NCBI GenBank assembly: GCA_015069165.1
Contig: SVJD01000022.1
Coordinates: forward strand, 1 to 35,206
From: Oscillospiraceae bacterium
Lineage (GTDB): Bacteria > Bacillota > Clostridia > UBA1212 > UBA1255
Reading direction: 5' to 3'
DNA length: 35,206 nt
The position numbers and the translations under genes are program-made. The notes under the pieces are model-generated. The model was given only the letters and a program-made list of their open reading frames with translations. It was not told the DNA's origin and ran no database searches. Of this stretch, positions 26,181 through 33,111 are shown piece by piece. Every line of letters starts with the position of its first letter. Within the stretch, counting starts at the first letter, position 1.

Positions 26181-26462
26181 ATGAAAAAAGCTGAATTAAT
26201 CGCAAGCGTTATTGAAAAAACAGGTCTTTCCAAGAAAGATGCATCTGCAGTTGTTGACACAATTTTTGACGAGATTGCTGCTGCAATGATTCGCGGTGAG
26301 CAAGTTTCACTCGTAGGATTCGGAACATTTGGTTCTAAAGAAAGACAAGCAAGAACATGCGTTAATCCTTTAAAACCGGGAGAGAAAATTGAAGTTCCTG
26401 CAATGAAGGTTCCTTCGTTTAAACCCGGAAAACCTTTAAAGGAAGCTATGAAAAATGCTTAA
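26181..26462 (+). CDS. hup: HU family DNA-binding protein
   Basis: The 93-residue nucleoid protein starts MKKAELIASVIEKTGLSKKD. It contains VSLVGFGTFGSKERQARTC (residues about 46-64) and the beta-arm region ending SFKPGKPLKEAM. It bends and coats DNA as a dimer. CAAGGAGG precedes the ATG, and a near-consensus promoter sits just upstream. In the arm, the family RxxRNPxTG pattern reads CVNPLKPGEKI. Confidence 0.96.
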   Translation: MKKAELIASVIEKTGLSKKDASAVVDTIFDEIAAAMIRGEQVSLVGFGTFGSKERQARTCVNPLKPGEKIEVPAMKVPSFKPGKPLKEAMKNA

Positions 26463-26463
26463 T

Positions 26464-26479
26464 TGATACATTTTAATGT
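26464..26479 (+). other. Short inverted repeat after the HU gene
   Basis: ATACATT/AATGTAT around 26466-26481 can form a weak AT-rich stem with almost no loop. There is no T run, so I do not call a terminator. No promoter for the NYN gene could be supported in the 87-base spacer. Confidence 0.25.
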
Positions 26480-26549
26480 ATTGTGTTAAACACCGTCTTT
26501 ATGCCATTACTTACAAAAGCTGAAATTTATTTGAGTTGGAGGAGTGTTA

Positions 26550-27347
26550 ATGGGAAAAGGACTGTTTGGCTTGTTAAAACGCGGTGAATTCCGAAGTACA
26601 AACGGTTTGCCAAAGGCGATTGCATTTGTTGATTATGAACATTGGTTTATTTCAATGGAAAAGTTACATCATGCAAAGCCTAATATACAAGCTTGGTTTA
26701 ATGATTTAAAGAAAAAATGCAATATTGTTGAAGTCGTTTTTTTCGCGGATTTTTCAAAGTTTCGTGAAAAAGAAATTGAAACAAAAAGAATTCGTACTTT
26801 TACAAATAAGATAATTGATACTTATAATCCTGATGCTTATCATAAAAAAGATTATACAGACTTTATTATTTTAGATAATATTTATCAAAAAGCAGTAACA
26901 AATCGGGATATTGAAATGTTTATTATTTTTTCCGGGGACGGTCATTTCAGTTCGGCAGCAGCCTTTATAAGAAATTTTTGTAACAAACAGGTTGGCGTGT
27001 ACGGAGTTAAGAATTGTATCAGCAAAAATTTATCAAACAGTGCTGATTGGACGGTAGAGGTTCCTTTGGAAAGCGAAGAAAACGAGAATATTTATAATTT
27101 GATTTTTTCATCGTTAAAAATTACGATGAATAAAGGGAATAAACAGCCGACTTTTATGAAGACGGTTGAAAGTATTTCCGCAAAATATTATGTACCCGCG
27201 GCAAAAGTCAAAAAATGCGTAATAGAGCTTATAGATAAAGGGTATATAATCCAAACAACGGAAACGACAAAACAGCATGATAGCATCCGCGTGATTCGTC
27301 CTGATTGGAAAAAAATCAAAAAAGACGGAGTGTGGATGGATTCATAA
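26550..27347 (+). CDS. NYN domain (PIN-like) protein, LabA/DUF88 type
   Basis: The 265-residue protein has a PIN-like NYN nuclease fold. Its acidic residues fit the catalytic set: Asp28 in IAFVDYEHW, Asp67 in FFADFSK, Asp104/Asp109 in DFIILDN, and Asp130 in IIFSGDGHFSS. The C-terminal 80 residues resemble a winged-helix DNA/RNA-binding domain (KYYVPAAKVKKCVIELIDKG). NYN proteins are predicted metal-dependent RNases in RNA processing; the target here is unknown. The ATG at 26550 follows TTGGAGGAG; the in-frame GTG at 26544 overlaps that site. It is flanked by HU and rplS with spacers on both sides, so it looks monocistronic or a read-through from hup. Confidence 0.78.
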   Translation: MGKGLFGLLKRGEFRSTNGLPKAIAFVDYEHWFISMEKLHHAKPNIQAWFNDLKKKCNIVEVVFFADFSKFREKEIETKRIRTFTNKIIDTYNPDAYHKKDYTDFIILDNIYQKAVTNRDIEMFIIFSGDGHFSSAAAFIRNFCNKQVGVYGVKNCISKNLSNSADWTVEVPLESEENENIYNLIFSSLKITMNKGNKQPTFMKTVESISAKYYVPAAKVKKCVIELIDKGYIIQTTETTKQHDSIRVIRPDWKKIKKDGVWMDS

Positions 27348-27386
27348 ATGTTGCATAAACGACGGTGTTTTTCAAAAAATTAAAAT

Positions 27387-27398
27387 GCACTTAAGTGC
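27387..27398. repeat. 12-bp perfect palindrome upstream of the rplS promoter
   Basis: GCACTTAAGTGC is a perfect palindrome ending one base before the -35 box TTGACT. Its location fits an operator or activator site, though a 12-bp palindrome can also occur by chance. Confidence 0.5.
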
Positions 27399-27428
27399 TT
27401 GACTTATACAACCGAAGTATGGTATACT
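27399..27428 (+). promoter_or_regulatory. SigA-type promoter for rplS
   Basis: TTGACT (27399-27404), an 18-base spacer and TATACT (27423-27428) form a good housekeeping promoter about 95 bases before the rplS start. The spacer and -10 box lie inside a perfect 29-bp palindrome. Confidence 0.7.
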
Positions 27429-27436
27429 TCGGTTGT
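27408..27436. repeat. 29-bp perfect inverted repeat over the rplS -10 region
   Basis: Thirteen-base arms, ACAACCGAAGTAT (27408-27420) and ATACTTCGGTTGT (27424-27436), are separated by GGT. It could be an operator, a hairpin ending the upstream NYN transcript (a TGTGCTTTT tail follows), or both. A transcript starting at the rplS promoter would contain at most the right arm. Confidence 0.85.
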
Positions 27437-27470
27437 TGTGCTTTTATAGCTTAAGAGCACTTGAAAAGGG

Positions 27471-27504
27471 CGGTCCTCTGCAATCTTCGTAAGAACGTCT
27501 GAGG
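27471..27504 (+). promoter_or_regulatory. Probable L19 leader RNA
   Basis: Just ahead of rplS, CCUC (27475-27478) pairs with GAGG (27501-27504) and UCUU (27484-27487) pairs with AAGA (27491-27494), around two purine-rich internal strands. The location and shape fit the ribosomal L19 leader family known from Firmicutes. The Shine-Dalgarno AAAGGAG follows within 10 bases, so L19 feedback could block initiation. The family assignment is from memory and position, not a covariance-model search. Confidence 0.55.
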
Positions 27505-27523
27505 TGAAAGGAGAAAGAAGATT

Positions 27524-27871
27524 ATGGTAGATATTATTAAAGCTGTTGAAGCAGATTATTTAAAAGAACAAGAAGCACCTCTTATGATAGGTGACCATGT
27601 TAAAGTTCACTTCAAGGTTATCGAGGGTACAAGAGAAAGAATTCAGATTTTCGAAGGTACTATCATCGGTAAGAGAGGATCAGGTCTTTGCGAGACATTC
27701 ACAGTAAGAAGAATTTCTTACGGCGTGGGTGTTGAGAGAGTATTCCCTGTTCATTCTCCCAAAATTGCAAAGATTGAAACAATTAGACACGGTAAAGTCA
27801 GAAGAGCTAAACTTTACTACTTGCGTGGCAGAGTTGGTAAAGCTGCAAAGATTACCGAGAAACTCGACTGA
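27524..27871 (+). CDS. rplS: 50S ribosomal protein L19
   Basis: The 115-residue protein has the L19 signature [19 protein letters not shown], then [20 protein letters not shown] and the ending [16 protein letters not shown]. It lies at the 30S-50S interface. Length is normal for the family. Unlike in many bacteria, rimM and trmD do not precede it: L19 stands alone here with its own promoter, leader and terminator. Confidence 0.97.
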   Translation: MVDIIKAVEADYLKEQEAPLMIGDHVKVHFKVIEGTRERIQIFEGTIIGKRGSGLCETFTVRRISYGVGVERVFPVHSPKIAKIETIRHGKVRRAKLYYLRGRVGKAAKITEKLD

Positions 27872-27890
27872 TTATTTCAAACAAAAAATT

Positions 27891-27942
27891 AAGCGGTCTG
27901 TACGTTCCATTTTCATTATTGAACTACAGACCGTTTTATTAT
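27891..27942 (+). terminator. Intrinsic terminator after rplS
   Basis: CGGTCTGTA (27894-27902) pairs with TACAGACCG (27925-27933). GTTC and GAAC just inside can extend the stem past one bulged base. A TTTTATTAT tail follows. An A-rich stretch before the left arm would allow some function on the other strand. The -35 box of the nadE promoter lies in its right arm region. Confidence 0.85.
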
Positions 27943-27947
27943 ATAAT
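27919..27947 (+). promoter_or_regulatory. SigA-type promoter for nadE, overlapping the rplS terminator
   Basis: TTGAAC (27919-27924), a 17-base spacer and TATAAT (27942-27947) match the housekeeping consensus well. The -35 and spacer coincide with the right arm of the rplS terminator, so one DNA segment would end one transcript and start the next. Confidence 0.7.
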
Positions 27948-27986
27948 TTCAAAAATTATACTTCTGATATTTTTATTTGGAGGCGC

Positions 27987-29897
27987 ATGATTGTGAAAAA
28001 CGGTTTTTTAAGAGTAGGTGCTGCATCGCCCGATGTTAAAGTTGCAAATTGTAAATATAATGCAGAAAAGATTATTACAGCTTTAAAAGATGCAGATGAA
28101 AAAGAATGTGATTTACTTGTTTTCCCGGAATTGTCAATAACAGGATACACTTGCGGAGATTTATTTTTGCAGGAAAAGTTATTAAAAGATTCTGTAGATG
28201 CCCTCAATATGATTATAGAAGGTTCTGCGGAATGTTCGTGTGCAGCCGTTGTCGGATTGCCTTTTTCCGTAAGCGGTTCAATTTACAATGTAGCCGCTGT
28301 TGTGGCAGGCGGTGAACTTTACGGCATAGTACCAAAGCAACAAATTCCCAATTATGCTGATTTGTATGAAATGCGATATTTCAGACCTTATACTAACACT
28401 GATAAAATAGAATATGTTACGGTTAATTCCGAAAACATTCCGTTTGGTAATATGGTTTTTTCTTTTGGATACGAAACAAACAGTGCTTCATTCGGAATTG
28501 AATTTGCGGAAGAATTACTTTCAAGAAATGCGCCTTCTGAAAATTTAACATTAAGCGGAGCTCATATAATATGCAATCTTTCTGCCGCTGCTGAAATTGT
28601 AGGAAAAACAGAGTACAGAAAAACAGTAGCTTCTGCACATTCCGGAAAAAATGTATGTGCGTATGTTTACTGTGAATCAGGAAAAGGTGAATCAACATCT
28701 GATGCAGTATATTCAGGACATAAATTTATATATGAAAATTCCGAACTTATTGCTGAATCAAAACCATTTGCACAAGACGAAATACTTCTTGCCGACATTG
28801 ATGTTGAGCTTCTGATGATGCAAAGAAGGGCTGTAAATACTTTAAGTGAAAAAAGAGATTTAATGACGGTATATTTGCCTTTTGAAAGCAAAACTCATAC
28901 AGATATTTTACGTAATTATTCAAAAACACCTTTTATACCTGAAAATGAAAAAGAAAGAGCATTCAGAATGGCCTCTATACTTGATATACAGGCACATGGA
29001 CTCACACAAAGATTAGTACATGTTAAAGCTAAAACGGCTGTTTTGGGACTTTCAGGGGGATTGGATTCGACACTTGCCCTTATTGTAACAGCTAAAGCGT
29101 TTGATATTGCAGGAATTAAAAGGAATGATATACATTGTATAACGATGCCATGCTTTGGTACAACAGACAGAACTTATAACAATGCGTGTGAATTGGCAAA
29201 GAAGATAGGTGCGACACTTATTGAAATAAATATAAAAGAGTCTGTAATGAGGCATTTTGATGATATCGGACATGACAAAGATGTTCATGATGTAACTTAT
29301 GAAAATTCTCAAGCACGAGAAAGAACTCAGATTTTAATGGATTATGCAAATAAAACGAATGGTATTGTAATCGGAACAGGAGACTTGTCTGAATTGGCTC
29401 TCGGTTGGGCGACGTACAACGGAGACCATATGTCGATGTACGGCGTGAATGCCTCAATTCCGAAGACACTTGTAAGGCATTTAGTTGAATATTTTGCGGA
29501 AGTATCCGAAGAATCCTTGAAGAATATTTTAAAGGATGTACTTGATACTCCGGTAAGTCCGGAACTTCTCCCGCCCGAAAACGGTAAAATTACACAAAAA
29601 ACAGAAGATTTGGTAGGACCATACGAACTCCATGATTTCTTCCTCTATTACTTTAAAAGATATGGTTTTTCACCGGAGAAAATACTTTTAATAGCAAATA
29701 AAACTTTTGGCGGTATTTATGATGAAGAAACTATCAGAAAATGGTTAAGGACATTTATAAGAAGATTTTTCACTCAACAATTTAAGCGTTCCTGTATGCC
29801 TGACGGGCCTAAAGTCGGAACTGTAGCTTTGTCGCCCAGAGGAGATTGGAGAATGCCTTCGGATGCTGATTTTGCTTCATGGATAGAAAAAATTTGA
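27987..29897 (+). CDS. nadE: NAD(+) synthetase, two-domain type, with altered glutaminase site
   Basis: NadE amidates nicotinic acid adenine dinucleotide to NAD with ATP. The 636-residue protein has an N-terminal nitrilase-fold glutaminase domain (about 1-280) and a C-terminal synthetase domain with PP-loop SGGLDS at 356-361 and GTGDLSELALGW. Glu48 (FPELS) and Lys117 (VPKQQIPN) of the catalytic triad are present. The nucleophilic Cys, expected in the pattern GVEICEDLW, is Ala174 in GIEFAEELL; the spacing to the NLSA segment is the same as I recall in M. tuberculosis NadE. Glutamine use is therefore probably lost, with free ammonia the likely donor. Start choice is open: ATG 27987 sits 3 bases after TTGGAGG, whereas GTG 27993 is at a better 9 bases. 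A longer frame from 27729 overlaps rplS and is rejected. Confidence 0.92.
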   Translation: MIVKNGFLRVGAASPDVKVANCKYNAEKIITALKDADEKECDLLVFPELSITGYTCGDLFLQEKLLKDSVDALNMIIEGSAECSCAAVVGLPFSVSGSIYNVAAVVAGGELYGIVPKQQIPNYADLYEMRYFRPYTNTDKIEYVTVNSENIPFGNMVFSFGYETNSASFGIEFAEELLSRNAPSENLTLSGAHIICNLSAAAEIVGKTEYRKTVASAHSGKNVCAYVYCESGKGESTSDAVYSGHKFIYENSELIAESKPFAQDEILLADIDVELLMMQRRAVNTLSEKRDLMTVYLPFESKTHTDILRNYSKTPFIPENEKERAFRMASILDIQAHGLTQRLVHVKAKTAVLGLSGGLDSTLALIVTAKAFDIAGIKRNDIHCITMPCFGTTDRTYNNACELAKKIGATLIEINIKESVMRHFDDIGHDKDVHDVTYENSQARERTQILMDYANKTNGIVIGTGDLSELALGWATYNGDHMSMYGVNASIPKTLVRHLVEYFAEVSEESLKNILKDVLDTPVSPELLPPENGKITQKTEDLVGPYELHDFFLYYFKRYGFSPEKILLIANKTFGGIYDEETIRKWLRTFIRRFFTQQFKRSCMPDGPKVGTVALSPRGDWRMPSDADFASWIEKI

Positions 29898-30268
29898 CGG
29901 ATAAATATTCAATAGGCAAAATGGGTGAAGACCTTGCGGCTGAGTTTTATGAAAATGCAGGTTATTTTATTTTGGCTCGGAATTGGCGGTGGAGCAATAA
30001 GGGAGAAATAGACATTATTGCATATAATAAAGAAATGAATGTTATTGCAATTTGTGAAGTAAAAACCCGGAAAATTAATACTTTTGTAAGAGCTTGTGTT
30101 GCTGTTAACGCAGCAAAACAGAAAAAATTGAGGATGCTTGCAAAAGTGTTTTTCAGCAGTAACAAGGCATATTTAAAAGCGGATGTGCGTTTTGATGTTG
30201 CAGAGGTGTCGTTTGATTGTACGAAATGCTCAGCTTCGGAAATAAATTTAATTGAAAATGCATTTTGA
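29879..30268 (+). CDS. YraN family protein (UPF0102), endonuclease-like fold
   Basis: The 129-residue protein contains GKMGEDLAAEFYENAGYFILARNW in pieces and the nuclease-like pattern GEIDIIA (Glu43, Asp45) then CEVKTRK (Glu60, Lys62). This matches the PD-(D/E)XK arrangement of YraN/UPF0102. Its function is not established. Family length is about 115-130. The ATG overlaps nadE by 19 bases and has no clear Shine-Dalgarno, so coupling with nadE or use of the TTG at 29894 is possible. The promoter of the next gene begins within its final codons. Confidence 0.88.
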   Translation: MDRKNLTDKYSIGKMGEDLAAEFYENAGYFILARNWRWSNKGEIDIIAYNKEMNVIAICEVKTRKINTFVRACVAVNAAKQKKLRMLAKVFFSSNKAYLKADVRFDVAEVSFDCTKCSASEINLIENAF

Positions 30269-30293
30269 CACATATAAGGAATTAATATATAAT
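30265..30293 (+). promoter_or_regulatory. Fully consensus SigA promoter for the aminotransferase gene
   Basis: TTGACA (30265-30270), a 17-base spacer and TATAAT (30288-30293) are a perfect match to the housekeeping consensus. It begins at the yraN stop codon, 35 bases before the next ATG, giving a short leader that holds only the GGGAGG ribosome-binding site. Confidence 0.88.
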
Positions 30294-30327
30294 AAGACGA
30301 TTTAAACGTAATTCCCGGGAGGATTTT

Positions 30328-31605
30328 ATGAAATACGCTATTATGAGTCAGAAAGACTTAAATAAGCTTTTAGAAACAGAAAAAGAGAAATATAGTGAAT
30401 ATTTAAATATGAATTTAAAATATGATATGACACGCGGTAAGCCATCAGTAAAACAACTTGCGCTTTCTGACGATATGATGTCAGATAGATATGTGGGTAA
30501 TTATAAAGCTTCGAATGGTTTGGATTGCCGAAATTACGGAATACTTGAAGGTATTCCGGAAATTCGCTCACTTTTTGGTGAAATTTTCGGTGTTGCCCCT
30601 GAGCAGGTTATTGCCGGCGGAAACTCAAGTCTTAATATTATGTATGACTTAATTTCTGCATTTTTACTTTTGGGAACTGCCAAAGATTCCACACCTTGGG
30701 TAAAACAAGGCGAGATTAAATTTATCTGCCCGGTTCCCGGTTATGACAGACATTTTGCCATAACAGAGCGCCTCGGAATCAAAATGATTAACGTAAACAT
30801 CAACGATGACGGCCCTGATATGGACGTTATTGAAGAACTCGTTAAAAATGATGCATCAATTAAAGGTATGTGGTCTGTGCCTAAATACAGTAATCCTACA
30901 GGCGTTGTATATTCCGACGAAGTAATCAGAAGACTTGCAAAAATGGAATGTGCCGCTGACGATTTCAGAATAATTTGGGATGATGCGTATTCAGTACACA
31001 TGTTAGAAGGCGAGCCGGCAAAACAACTTAACCTTATTGATGCTTGTAAAGAAGCCGGTAACCCTGACAGAGCAATCGTGCTTGCTTCAACGTCAAAAAT
31101 GACATATCCCGGTGCCGGAATTTCAGCTGTTGCTTCGAGTATTGATAATATCAACTGGTTCAAATATGTATTTACAATACAGACAATAGGCCCGAATAAA
31201 ATCAATCAACTCCGTCACGCAAACTATTTCGGTAATTATGATAATGTTGTGGCACACATGAAGAAGCATGCAGAAATACTTAATCCGAAATTTAAGCGTG
31301 TAATTCAGATTTTTGAAGAAGAACTTTCAGAAGCTGATATTTTAAAATGGAGCAATCCCAAAGGCGGCTATTTTATAAGTATTGATACAGTCTATAATTG
31401 TGCATCCGAAGTAGTTGCCATGGCTAAAAAATGCGGCGTTTTATTTACGGAAGCCGGTTCTACGTTCCCGTATCGTAAGGATCCCGAAAATAAAAATATA
31501 AGAATTGCTCCCTCAATGCCTCCTATAGAAGAACTGGAGGTTGCAATCAGAGTTTTATGTGTATGCGTTAAAATTTGTTCAATTGAAAAATTATTGGATA
31601 AATGA
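30328..31605 (+). CDS. Aspartate aminotransferase-like PLP enzyme (class I, subgroup Ic type)
   Basis: The 425-residue protein is a fold-type I PLP aminotransferase. It has NYGILEGIPEIRSLF (residues about 69-83), NSSLNIMYDLI, CPVPGYDRHFA, WSVPKYSNPTG and IIWDDAYSVHML. The Schiff-base lysine is in ASTSKMTYPGAG, and IRIAPSMPPIEE closes the fold. The long N-terminal segment and the PVPGYDRHF/KYSNPTG wording point to the Ic aspartate aminotransferase group (Asp_aminotransf Pfam family), although I cannot fix the substrate. The ATG at 30328 follows GGGAGG; a Met at 30343 is a weaker alternative. It has its own consensus promoter and no operon partner upstream. Confidence 0.85.
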   Translation: MKYAIMSQKDLNKLLETEKEKYSEYLNMNLKYDMTRGKPSVKQLALSDDMMSDRYVGNYKASNGLDCRNYGILEGIPEIRSLFGEIFGVAPEQVIAGGNSSLNIMYDLISAFLLLGTAKDSTPWVKQGEIKFICPVPGYDRHFAITERLGIKMINVNINDDGPDMDVIEELVKNDASIKGMWSVPKYSNPTGVVYSDEVIRRLAKMECAADDFRIIWDDAYSVHMLEGEPAKQLNLIDACKEAGNPDRAIVLASTSKMTYPGAGISAVASSIDNINWFKYVFTIQTIGPNKINQLRHANYFGNYDNVVAHMKKHAEILNPKFKRVIQIFEEELSEADILKWSNPKGGYFISIDTVYNCASEVVAMAKKCGVLFTEAGSTFPYRKDPENKNIRIAPSMPPIEELEVAIRVLCVCVKICSIEKLLDK

Positions 31606-31623
31606 AATAATTAAGTGTATACT
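31594..31623 (+). promoter_or_regulatory. Possible promoter for the M18 aminopeptidase gene
   Basis: TTGGAT (31594-31599), an 18-base spacer and TATACT (31618-31623) with TG just upstream of the -10 give a moderate match. The -35 overlaps the aminotransferase end. Read-through from the previous gene is equally possible because no terminator is seen between them. Confidence 0.42.
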
Positions 31624-31654
31624 TTAAGTACAAAATATAAAGGAGCAGATTGTT

Positions 31655-33085
31655 TTGAGTATTAAAGAATTGGAATATAAAAGAGAAGTTGCATGGTATT
31701 CGATGGATGATGCACATAAAGAAGCTGCTCATTCATTTTCGAAAGGTTATATTGATTTTTTAAATAAATGCAAAATCGAGCGTGAGTGTGTAACGGAAAT
31801 TAAAGCTTTAGCAGAAAAGAACGGCTTTGTTGATTTTAATTCCGTAACAAAAGGCGAAGTTCCTTTGAAAGCCGGTCTTAAAGTTTATTGGATAAACAGA
31901 GAAAAAGCTATGATTTTAGCTGTGATAGGTAAGCAAAATCCGGCCGATGGTTTAAAAATGGTAGGAGCGCACCTTGATGCTCCGAGAATTGATTTCAGAC
32001 CTCAGCCTTTGTATGAGGATCACGATATTGCACTTGCAAAAACCCGATACTACGGCGGTATCAAAAAATATCAATGGGTATCAGTTCCGCTTGCACTTCA
32101 TGGTGTTATTTGTAAAAAAGACGGCACGAAAGTCGTTATTAATATCGGCGAAGAAGCAGATGATCCTGTTTTCGTTATAAATGATTTGCTTCCGCATCTT
32201 GCGTATGAGCAAGTAGACAAGAAAGCTTCCGATGTAATTTCAGCAGAAGGATTAAATATTATTATGGGCTCATTGCCGTTTTCTTCTGAAGATCCTGACG
32301 AACTTAAAGGTGTTAAAGCCAATGTTTTAAAATTATTAAATGAAAAATACGGAATTTCGGAACGTGATTTTAATTTTGCGGAAATCGAGATCGTTCCTGC
32401 ACTTCCTGCTAAATATGTAGGTTTGGATAAAGGTATGATAGGCGGTTATGCACAAGACGATAAGGTATGTGCATATACAGCTTTACAAGCAATTCTTCAG
32501 ATAGATGAAACACCCGATAAAACATGTGCTTGTTATTTTTCAGACAGGGAAGAAGTCGGCAGTATGGGAAATACAGGTGCAAGAGCAAACTGGCTTGAGA
32601 ACTTCTTCTATGAGCTTTGCAATGCTTACAATATCAGTAATGATGTAAAACAAGATTCCGGTGTAGCTGCAAGAAGAGGTATGTTTAATACAGCATTCCT
32701 TTCTGCAGATGTTACGGCCGCTTTTGACCCCAATTTCCCTGAAGTTTCTGACCTTACAAATACAGCATACTGCGGTATGGGTATTGCATTTGAAAAATAT
32801 ACCGGTCACAGAGGAAAAGGCGGAGCCAGTGAGGCAAGCTGTGAGTTCTTCACCGGAATTGCAAAAGTACTTGATGAAATAAAAATTCCGTGGCAACTTA
32901 CCGAAATGGGTAAGATTGAAAAAGGCGGCGGCGGTACGATTGCACAGTATATGACAGATTTGGGAATGGATGTTATTGATTGCGGAACTCCTGTTTTAGG
33001 AATGCATTCTCCGTATGAAGTTACTTCTAAGGTTGACGTTTATTGGACATATAAGGCATATCTTGAGTTTTTCAAGAAGTATTGA
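31655..33085 (+). CDS. M18 family aminopeptidase (aminopeptidase 1)
   Basis: This zinc aminopeptidase removes N-terminal residues, often acidic or neutral ones, from peptides in the cytoplasm. The 476-residue protein has GAHLDAPRID with metal ligand His106, then LYEDHDIALAKTRYYGGIKKY in pieces, YAQDDKVCAYTAL, SDREEVGSMGNTGA and LGMHSPYEV with a late His ligand. All are M18 hallmarks. The start is TTG, 9 bases after AAGGAG; no in-frame ATG exists until well inside the conserved region. Length is typical for bacterial M18 (430-480). Confidence 0.93.
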   Translation: MSIKELEYKREVAWYSMDDAHKEAAHSFSKGYIDFLNKCKIERECVTEIKALAEKNGFVDFNSVTKGEVPLKAGLKVYWINREKAMILAVIGKQNPADGLKMVGAHLDAPRIDFRPQPLYEDHDIALAKTRYYGGIKKYQWVSVPLALHGVICKKDGTKVVINIGEEADDPVFVINDLLPHLAYEQVDKKASDVISAEGLNIIMGSLPFSSEDPDELKGVKANVLKLLNEKYGISERDFNFAEIEIVPALPAKYVGLDKGMIGGYAQDDKVCAYTALQAILQIDETPDKTCACYFSDREEVGSMGNTGARANWLENFFYELCNAYNISNDVKQDSGVAARRGMFNTAFLSADVTAAFDPNFPEVSDLTNTAYCGMGIAFEKYTGHRGKGGASEASCEFFTGIAKVLDEIKIPWQLTEMGKIEKGGGGTIAQYMTDLGMDVIDCGTPVLGMHSPYEVTSKVDVYWTYKAYLEFFKKY

Positions 33086-33111
33086 TTTTGTCTTTAAAAA
33101 GGAGATAAAAT

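Noticed and set aside
27729-27986. An in-frame extension of nadE of 86 codons starting inside rplS
   Set aside because: It overlaps rplS and spans a terminator and promoter; the family N-terminus begins at 27987 or 27993 after a Shine-Dalgarno.
29879-29930. nadE-yraN overlap as a frameshifted fusion
   Set aside because: Both proteins are complete for their families; a 19-base overlap is ordinary coupling.
31613-31624. AAGTGTATACTT near the M18 gene as a second copy of the rplS operator
   Set aside because: The shared GTATACTT is mostly a -10 box, and the arms do not match beyond that.
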